A stretch of DNA of 34,022 bases from Stentor coeruleus (lineage: Eukaryota > Ciliophora > Heterotrichea > Heterotrichida > Stentoridae): NCBI GenBank assembly GCA_001970955.1, contig MPUH01000803.1:1-34022 (forward strand), read 5' to 3'. Below are positions 27,563 to 34,022 of the stretch, in pieces. The position numbers were made by a program, and so were the translations under genes. How positions within the stretch are numbered: the first letter of the stretch is position 1; each line of letters starts with the position of its first letter. Below the pieces are notes generated by a model, which did no database searches, was not told the origin of the DNA, and saw only the letters and a list, made by a program, of their open reading frames with translations.

Positions 27563-29474
27563 TTATTATAAGCCAAGTTTATGTTTGCTTTAAACTTTTA
27601 ATTAGCTTTAGGCTTAAAAGTTTCTTTTGCATGATTTCATATGATAAAATACTTAGTTTTTTAAAGGATTATGTGAAAAAAACACTAGATTTAGATGAGT
27701 GTGAAAGAATATGTAGGATGAAATAAAGGTTATAGAAGAAAAATGGCAAAATGACTATATAAATTTATAGGGCTTTTAGGGTAGTTTTTGTTGAGGATAA
27801 GGTTTTTGTGGTTTTGATAGGAATTTTATCTTGAGTTTTATGTGGAGAAAGGCTTAGGAGGATTATTGACGAATGTTTTTACTGTAGAAATTAACCTGTT
27901 GATAGTAAAAGAGCTTTAGTGGTTTAAAAAATCCTACACATTTTCTTTAGTTTCGCTTGTTTATTATAAAACTCGCCCATTTGAATAGAATTGTTATTCT
28001 TAGCAACTTGAAAGCTTGAAAATCCTGCAATTCCAAGCCTCAAAGCCCAAAAAATTTTCCTTCCTATTTTCACTAGACAAAAAAATATATAAGGTCTAGT
28101 TTTCCGTCAGTCCCAGGCTTTTCGATCCCTAATTAATTTCTAGTCTCAATTCAAGTCTTCATCAACTTTACTCTATCTTCCTACCCCTCTTAGTTTTTTT
28201 CTGCATATTTTATTATATTTCTGATTTAATATATATAACCAACATTAAAATTCTCATTAACAGAACCACAAATTAAACCTAAATTTCTTCAAACAAATAC
28301 TATTAATCACTATTATCCTCTTGCATTTAAATACCTAATAATTTCTCTCTAAAGTGTTTTAGCCTTTAAAAAATTAGGAAAAAAGGTCTGAGAAAAAAAA
28401 AAGGTCTGACAGAAAATTGAATTAAATTAGGATTTTCTTTGATGATTGTAAGGATATTAAAATAAACAATTTAGTTATGTATGAGGAATATATTGGGTTA
28501 ATATTAGAAGATAATGAGTTTGGCTTTGTAGAAAAAAAAATGTTTAAATTGTGTTTAGATAGGAATAAAAGTTATGAATTTTTTTTTGGCGGTTTAGGTT
28601 TTTTTTTGATAGAGAAAAGAGGTTTTGGAAGATTTAGGAAGGTTTTAATGTGGGAAGTGGGGATTATGGTTGGTTATAGGATTTTTTTTTGATTTTAGAA
28701 AAGGTGTTAGGGTGTTAAGTGATGATGAAAAATTAGGTTTTTGTTTCTTGTTTGCAGAATTTGGTGAATTTGAGTGGGAATATGATTTGGTTTTTTATGT
28801 TTGATGTAATAGGCTGATGCTATTAAAAATACATATTATAAATTTTACAGAATTATAGCAAACAAAAAATATGGATTAAGGCCAAAGAATATCCATCTTA
28901 TAGTTAAATCCAAATAAAATATATAATATCGTGAAATGGAGTTTTTAGGTTGAAAAACTATATTTTCGAAAATCCTAAAAAAATAGATTCGTAATCTTAA
29001 TTAATAATCAATTAAATACAGTTTTTATAAATAAGAAATTAGCAAAATAAGCAATTATATAAAATACCCATTGCTTTAAGATTAATATCTTACACTTCAA
29101 CCAATAAAAAAATCCTAAATTTTATTCAAAAATCACATAAATAATTACAAACATTAAACAAGTAAACTTAAAATACAATCATAATAAACACAATCAAAAC
29201 CATTTCTTATTTAATATACCCCATACTCCTAAAACCTACCATAAAAATCTGATTAAAAAGCCAAAATCCATAAACTCACTTCTAAATTCCCATTACTCCT
29301 CTAAAACCCCACTCTTCTCCTTTTTTCAAATTCCTCAAAAAAATCCTAAATCCTCATCACCCACCAAAATCAATCATCAAAACCCACAAAAATCCCCAAC
29401 CAACACATAAAACCTTCCTACAACAACAAAACTCCACAAATCATCTTCCAACCCAAATTCCCTTATAATCCAAT
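27563..29474. other. Long intergenic region before GET3
   Basis: Composition runs G-rich (27563-27900), C-rich (about 27930-28370), G-rich (28380-28800), then extremely C-rich (29100-29474; 29221-29460 has 83 C and 2 G by hand count). The extra C-to-G switch at about 28.37-28.45 kb suggests another plus-strand transcription unit. The only coding candidate there is the weak ORF at 28477-28804. No RNA gene is recognised. Confidence 0.5.
28477..28804 (+). pseudogene. Candidate small gene with a one-base frameshift in a T-run
   Basis: An ATG at 28477 opens 71 codons that end in TGA right after a T9 run (28682-28690). Dropping one T would continue in frame for about 37 further codons to TGA at 28802-28804, about 108 residues in all. 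The second part contains FAEFGEFEWEYD. The strand is so T/G-rich that Phe, Gly, Val and Leu appear automatically, so the coding call is weak. If real, the break is a homopolymer sequencing error or a decayed gene. Confidence 0.2.
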
Positions 29475-30449
29475 ATGGAACTCGCTCCAACTTTACAAGG
29501 GATAATCGAAGAGAGATCTTTACGTTGGATCTTCGTCGGTGGCAAAGGAGGAGTAGGTAAAACTACCACAGCCGCATCATTAGGAATACTTCTTTCAAGA
29601 CACCGTGAATCCGTTCTAATAATTTCAACAGACCCAGCCCATAACCTAAGTGACGCTTTTGACCAGAAGCTCGGTTCATCTCCAACACAAATCCAAGGCA
29701 TATCAAATTTATTCGGTATGGAAATCAAGCCAAATCTAAATACTGACAATCTAGAATTTCCAGAAGTCTTCGGAGTATCTCCAGATGAAAACGCAAAAAG
29801 TCTTATAGGAGATATAGTAAACTCAATACCAGGTATTGATGAAGCTGTAAGTTTTTCTGAAATGATCAAAAATGTTCAATCTATGCCTTTTTCCTTAGTC
29901 ATCTTTGATACAGCTCCAACTGGGCATACTTTACGTTTATTAAATTTCCCATCACTTCTTGATAGAGGTTTAAGTAAAATTGTCTCACTTAAACAAAACC
30001 TTGGCACTGCCATAAGCCAAATTTCAGGTATGCTCGGTCGACCTGATGCTGATCAAATCCTTGGGAATGTTTTTAGTAAAATTGAACAGATGAAAATGCT
30101 TATTGAAGAAATTAATAGACAATTTCAAGACCCAAAACTCACAACTTTTATTGCTGTTTGTATACCTGAATTTTTGTCTATGTATGAAACTGATCGTTTA
30201 GTTACTGAACTTATGAAGTTTAATATAAATATTGAACATATTGTTATTAATCAGGTTTTGTTCCCTGAGGATCAGTGTAGGATGTGTAAAGCTAGAGAGA
30301 AAATGCAATTTAAGTATATTGGTCAGATTAAAGATATGTTTGAGGATTTTCATATTGTTATTAATCCTTTACTTGAAGAAGAGGTTAGGGGAATTGAAAG
30401 ACTTGCTGCGTATTCAAAGTTTTTGGTGGAGCCTAGAAGAAGTAGTTAA
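29475..30449 (+). CDS. GET3: GET3/ArsA-family ATPase (tail-anchored protein targeting)
   Basis: A 324-residue protein, a normal GET3 length. It has the deviant Walker A loop KGGVGKTT (24-31), switch I with STDPAHNLSDAF (51-62) containing the catalytic Asp, and switch II DTAPTGHTLR (145-154). It also has the CxxC pair CRMC (268-271) that binds the zinc at the dimer interface. This pair separates eukaryotic GET3 from bacterial ArsA. GET3 is a cytosolic dimer that carries tail-anchored membrane proteins to the ER receptor. ATG at 29475, stop TAA. The 5' flank is almost free of G and the 3' flank almost free of C, and the skew within the gene changes accordingly. Confidence 0.97.
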   Translation: MELAPTLQGIIEERSLRWIFVGGKGGVGKTTTAASLGILLSRHRESVLIISTDPAHNLSDAFDQKLGSSPTQIQGISNLFGMEIKPNLNTDNLEFPEVFGVSPDENAKSLIGDIVNSIPGIDEAVSFSEMIKNVQSMPFSLVIFDTAPTGHTLRLLNFPSLLDRGLSKIVSLKQNLGTAISQISGMLGRPDADQILGNVFSKIEQMKMLIEEINRQFQDPKLTTFIAVCIPEFLSMYETDRLVTELMKFNINIEHIVINQVLFPEDQCRMCKAREKMQFKYIGQIKDMFEDFHIVINPLLEEEVRGIERLAAYSKFLVEPRRSS

Positions 30450-30844
30450 GGTAATTAGGTTGATGCTGAGTTTTTTTTATGATAGGATTGAGTTTTTATA
30501 ACTTTTTTGATTAATTTNTTTTTATGATAGGATTGAGTTTTTATAACTTTTTTGATTAATTTAATAGGATAAGATGATGATTTTGATGTGATTATATAAA
30601 TTGTGTTGTCTTGGGGTTAAAATAGAATTTAGGTTTTTATTGTAGGGATATTTTTTATGGTTATTGATTATTATGAACTTAATGCACTTTACTGATTTTA
30701 TTCTAAAAAAGATCATAAGATAGTATATTTTATTAAGTGAAAATCGATGATATTTACTTGTCTTATATTCATGAGAATGAATTTCGATATTTTGATATTG
30801 ACAATTTCATAGTTTAAAATTTGAAAATCAATTCGGTTAAATAA
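30450..30844. other. Intergenic spacer with an assembly duplication
   Basis: 395 bp between two plus-strand genes, G-rich and C-poor (30421-30660: 53 G, 6 C by hand count). It contains the 44-bp duplicate around the N at 30518. No gene or motif is recognised. Confidence 0.6.
30474..30562. repeat. 44-bp duplication around an N (probable assembly artefact)
   Basis: Bases 30474-30517 recur at 30519-30562 with the N at 30518 between them. It is the same pattern as at 16170, 23762 and 24324. Confidence 0.92.
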
Positions 30845-31996
30845 ATGTTTAACTCAGATACACTCAGCTTAAGCAAATCTAATTCCAAAAAAGTTCAGTC
30901 AAAGCCACTTAGAGACTTGTGCATTAATGTTTCAGATTCTCCTGTGAAAAAACCCCCAAATATCAACTCGCCTGTCGCGATTGTTAATAGTAAAAAAAAA
31001 TTTATAGCTCCAAGATACCCTTCTACAGCACCTGTGACACCAATGCAAAGCTTGCAAACTGCTAATAAAACTCTGAAAGATAGTCAGAGCAAAATAAAAT
31101 CACCTTCAAACTATATCTTTGCAACCCACAGCCACAGCACAAAATTTGCCCTGACACCCAAAAAAGCATCCTCTCAAAAAACATTTTCTCAACTGACAAC
31201 AAGAGAAAACACTTCAAAAAACATCGAATCAATAATAAACAAATCTAAACCCCCAAAGCATCCAAAATCCAAAACCAGAGATCAGCAAAAACAGCATCTT
31301 CATAGTACTTTCCAAGCCATAAAAATCGCAAAATCTCTACGTGAGCCATCAATTGAAGAACTTATCTCCAAACACATAAGATTATTTCGTAATAAAAATC
31401 ACGATAAAAGAAAAACTGTTATTTTTGACTTAGATGAAACATTAGTTCATTGTGTAAATAATAATGAAATCTCCCAATACGAATTAGAAATCGAATTCCC
31501 AGCTGGAACTTTTAATAAGATCGGACTAAACATACGACCTTATGCTAGAGAATTACTTGCTGCAGCAAGTAAAGAATTTGAAGTGATTATTTTTACAGCA
31601 TCCCATAAATGCTATGCTGATAAAGTTATTGACTTTTTAGACCCTGAAAAACAATGGGTTCATCATCGATTTTATAGAGAAAATTGTATACAAATTGATG
31701 GGACTTATGTCAAAGATTTGAGGATTTTTGTTGATAGGTTTCTGAAGGATTTGATTATTGTAGACAATGCTGCTTATAGTTTTGCTTTTCAGATCGCAAA
31801 TGGTATTCCGATTATTTCTTGGTATAACAACTTTGAAGACCGTGAGCTTTATAAGCTTATTGAGTATCTTAGAGTATTAGCTCGGGTTAATGATATTCGT
31901 TTGGTTAACCAGCTGACTTTTCATCTTGACACATTTTATGATGATTATTTACGAGACTTTATATCAAAAAGTAATAAAGAAAATGCTGTTAGTTAA
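30845..31996 (+). CDS. FCP1/SCP-type (NIF) protein phosphatase
   Basis: A 383-residue protein. Residues 1-150 are Ser/Pro/Lys-rich and probably disordered. From about 188 to 350 comes the FCP1 homology domain of the HAD superfamily. It has the catalytic DLDET (Asp195, Asp197, Thr199), motif II IIFTAS (248-253), a Lys-Asp followed by LIIVDN (302-308) and ISWYNNFEDREL. These enzymes dephosphorylate Ser/Thr, classically on the RNA polymerase II C-terminal domain; ciliates have many paralogues with other targets. No BRCT domain follows, so it is SCP/CTDSP-like rather than FCP1 itself. ATG at 30845, stop TAA. Confidence 0.93.
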   Translation: MFNSDTLSLSKSNSKKVQSKPLRDLCINVSDSPVKKPPNINSPVAIVNSKKKFIAPRYPSTAPVTPMQSLQTANKTLKDSQSKIKSPSNYIFATHSHSTKFALTPKKASSQKTFSQLTTRENTSKNIESIINKSKPPKHPKSKTRDQQKQHLHSTFQAIKIAKSLREPSIEELISKHIRLFRNKNHDKRKTVIFDLDETLVHCVNNNEISQYELEIEFPAGTFNKIGLNIRPYARELLAAASKEFEVIIFTASHKCYADKVIDFLDPEKQWVHHRFYRENCIQIDGTYVKDLRIFVDRFLKDLIIVDNAAYSFAFQIANGIPIISWYNNFEDRELYKLIEYLRVLARVNDIRLVNQLTFHLDTFYDDYLRDFISKSNKENAVS

Positions 31997-32581
31997 TAAT
32001 TTGTTTTTATATAAGTTTTAGTTGCTGAGATTTGTGAATTTTTTAATTTTTGTTGATCTGAGATACCTAATGTGAATTATTAGCCAAGTTCAAAAGTTTA
32101 TTATATGCACTTATAAGCTATTTATTTACTGATTTTTGATGAAAATAGCTTATTTCCATATTACCTAATATTTTTTACCAAACTATCCTATATTTGTCTA
32201 AAATACTTAATATATAAATCTCATCCTTTCTTTTTATTATAATTCATATGTTTTATACACATAAAATTTCTAAAAACTCCAATGAGCATTTTCCTAATAT
32301 ACCCACATATTATTAAAAATTATATTTCAATCAAGTCTAATTAACCTTAATTATATATAAAAAACCCTAAAATTTTATCTATCTTTAACAATCAATAATC
32401 TAATCAAAAATATGGTGAATTTTTGCTTCAAAAAAAGGACAGTCTTTAATATCATCAAAATCATTTTATAAATACCCATCAACAATTATATAAAATTTAT
32501 TTCAAGTCTTTTCTTTATATAAAACTAAAACCTTGCTATAAAAAAAGTATTTTTAATATCGATACTAAATATTCTTAATTT
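31997..32581. other. Convergent intergenic spacer
   Basis: 585 bp between convergent genes. AT-rich, slightly G-leaning on the left and C-leaning on the right. No gene, repeat or RNA signal is recognised. Confidence 0.6.
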
Positions 32582-33007
32582 TTAAGAGTTATTAGAATCT
32601 TTAGAAATATCCTCAACAGTTTTAAGGATTTTCGATAACGAGCTACGAATTTTAAAACCTTCTTTTTCTAGTGATTTAAGTTCTCTGCTATCAGTTTCCC
32701 AGTTTTTTACTGTAATGATAAAATTATCAAGCCACTTTTTTTGAAGTTTAGGGCTTAGGGACTTACAGCATTGAAGGGGTGGGGATTTTACAGTAGTTTT
32801 TGGGAAGGATAATCTTTTTTTAAAGGAATTAAAGATTTTTGCTGAATATGGATCAAGGAGACTAGGCCTTTCTGAAGTTATACCTGGTGGGCTTAAAGTT
32901 TTCAGTCTGCAAATAGGTTCTTTTTCTATATCGGGTAGTTTAATTGATCGCCTTTGTCCTTTTAAGAACTTGACATTCAGACCTTTTTCCAGTGCTAAAC
33001 GTTCCAT
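32582..33007 (-). CDS. Basic hypothetical protein (141 aa)
   Basis: ATG at 33007 to TAA at 32582-32584. Lys/Ser/Pro-rich, with a basic N-terminal half containing several Ser-Pro pairs (potential proline-directed phosphorylation sites). The C-terminal about 50 residues look amphipathic helical. No family is recognised. Confidence 0.6.
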   Translation of the reverse strand: MERLALEKGLNVKFLKGQRRSIKLPDIEKEPICRLKTLSPPGITSERPSLLDPYSAKIFNSFKKRLSFPKTTVKSPPLQCCKSLSPKLQKKWLDNFIITVKNWETDSRELKSLEKEGFKIRSSLSKILKTVEDISKDSNNS

Positions 33008-34022
33008 TGACTTATATAATTTTATCTATTTACACTGACAGGTGAAATTTACAATAATCTCACTTTTATTTATAATTATATACCCAATAATGAACCTTTA
33101 ACATATTTTTGTAAACTAAAAATCCTTAAAAAGGATAATTGTATAAACAAAGCATATTAGATATAATTATCATATTGAATAAAATAATTTTAAAGATATA
33201 TTTAAGATGTAGGTTTAAGTATGGTTTTAATAATACTGATTGTGCTTTTTATAATCTACTTGAACCAAGCATCCATAGTTACAACTCAGAAGAAGATGGG
33301 GATTTCTTTAACACTCTGACAAGAGAAAGCAAAGATAAATGTTGAATAGAAACAAATATCAGGTTTTTATTTGATTAAATAGAATTCATCAAGGTTTGTA
33401 AAATTATATTTAGGATTTTTTATTGGAGCTAGTTTTGAGTTTTTCAATATAAAGTTCAGTGTCTCGCTATCATCTTTAATATTTTCTTCAGTTTTTGTAA
33501 TTTATCTTCAAATTTAGAGTCCTCAGTTAGGTTTACAAATTATCACTAGGACTGTTGTGTATAATGATAAAGCTGATGGGATAAAAGGGAAATGAAGGGT
33601 TTTTGAATTTATTGTCGGAATGCAGACCTAGGGAATCTTGACATGCTCAGTTACTTTTTGAATTTATCTTGTTTGAATAATATGAAGTTGGATAATAGAA
33701 AATTTAGGTCCATGTTAGAATATCAATGTTAGGTTCTTAATTTTAGGTTTGAAGAGAGGAGAGAAAGGACTTGGAGGTTTTTGAAATAAGAATGCAAATA
33801 GATTAGTGAGCTAAATAAGGAGAATAGAGATTTGCAGTATTAGATATGAATGAAAACGATAACATTTTGTGCTGAGGTAGTTATTATTTGAGGTTTTGGT
33901 GTCAGTATAAAGGTTTTAATAATTGTTGCTTTTAATTAAATTCCTTAAAAATTACACCAAAATAATTTCTAATTTCAACCATTAATTTAACTCTTTTCTT
34001 TATTAATAATAAAAGTTATAAA
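33008..34022. other. Terminal region with possible decayed coding sequence
   Basis: AT-rich, G-leaning on the plus strand from about 33360 to 33860. A 68-codon open stretch at 33139-33345 lacks an ATG start; its last about 40 codons look protein-like (NLLEPSIHSYNSEEDGDFF). A coiled-coil-like stretch at 33700-33860 is interrupted by stop codons. No telomere sequence is present at the right edge. Confidence 0.4.
33700..33851 (+). pseudogene. Possible relic of a coiled-coil gene with in-frame stop codons
   Basis: One plus-strand frame reads, after a TAG, VLNFRFEERRERTWRFLK, then TAA, ECK, TAG, ISELNKENRDLQY, TAG. The stops fall where Gln would suit a coiled coil, so C-to-T decay of CAA/CAG codons could explain them. 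Other frames here can also be read as protein-like, so the evidence is weak. Confidence 0.2.

Noticed and set aside
28085-28135. TTCGATCCC resembling a tRNA T-arm
   Set aside because: No matching acceptor stem, anticodon arm or T-stem partner can be built on either strand.
1-34022. Telomere repeats, CRISPR arrays, insertion sequences and tRNA genes
   Set aside because: I looked for tandem CCCTAACA-like repeats at the edges, regularly spaced repeats, transposase motifs and tRNA T-arm signatures, and found none.

Overview
The window looks like macronuclear DNA of a heterotrich ciliate, most like Stentor. It is AT-rich (roughly a quarter GC, by eye) and has short intergenic gaps. Two genes can only be read through if a 15-nt intron is removed (12884-12898 and 18933-18947). 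Conserved genes contain no in-frame stop codons, and TAA, TAG and TGA all end genes, so the standard code is in use. Introns of 15 nt combined with the standard code are established for Stentor; the genus assignment itself is inference. No telomere repeat is seen at either edge, so this is an internal piece or an unfinished scaffold.

Layout. 1-4254: a large septin/AIG1-like GTPase gene, open at the left edge and split by an 85-bp direct duplication. 5003-5254: ribosomal protein eS27. 5844-6731 (-): a two-pass glycosylated membrane protein. 7745-8899: a short cohesin kleisin. 9233-11263: a cyclic-nucleotide-binding K+ channel ending in a CCHC zinc knuckle. 12513-14081: a PX sorting nexin with a 15-nt intron. 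15485-15730: a small hypothetical. 16515-17135 (-): SFT2. 17.8-18.15 kb: a protein-free zone with a candidate U5-like snRNA and a candidate box C/D RNA. 18811-19380: an intron-containing basic protein. 20278-20757: a hypothetical. 21428-23554: a TPR helical-repeat protein. 24175-25602 (-): a coiled-coil protein. 26485-27562 (-): two tandem paralogous 118-aa membrane proteins. 29475-30449: GET3. 30845-31996: an FCP/SCP-type phosphatase. 32582-33007 (-): a hypothetical. The last kilobase holds possible degraded coding sequence.

The genes are ordinary housekeeping and membrane-traffic genes (translation, cohesion, ER tail-anchor insertion, Golgi transport, endosomal sorting, signalling). No operon-like logic links them. 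Orientation is mixed and each appears to be its own transcription unit.

Two points about the sequence itself matter most. First, four single N positions (16170, 23762, 24324, 30518) each sit between two near-identical copies of the same 44-121 bp. These look like unmerged contig ends, and one adds about 35 false residues to a gene. Second, sense strands show a strong cytosine-to-guanine skew switch across transcription units: flanks upstream of genes are almost G-free and flanks downstream are C-poor. The same switch occurs at 17.76-18.06 kb where there is no protein gene, which is how the RNA locus stood out.
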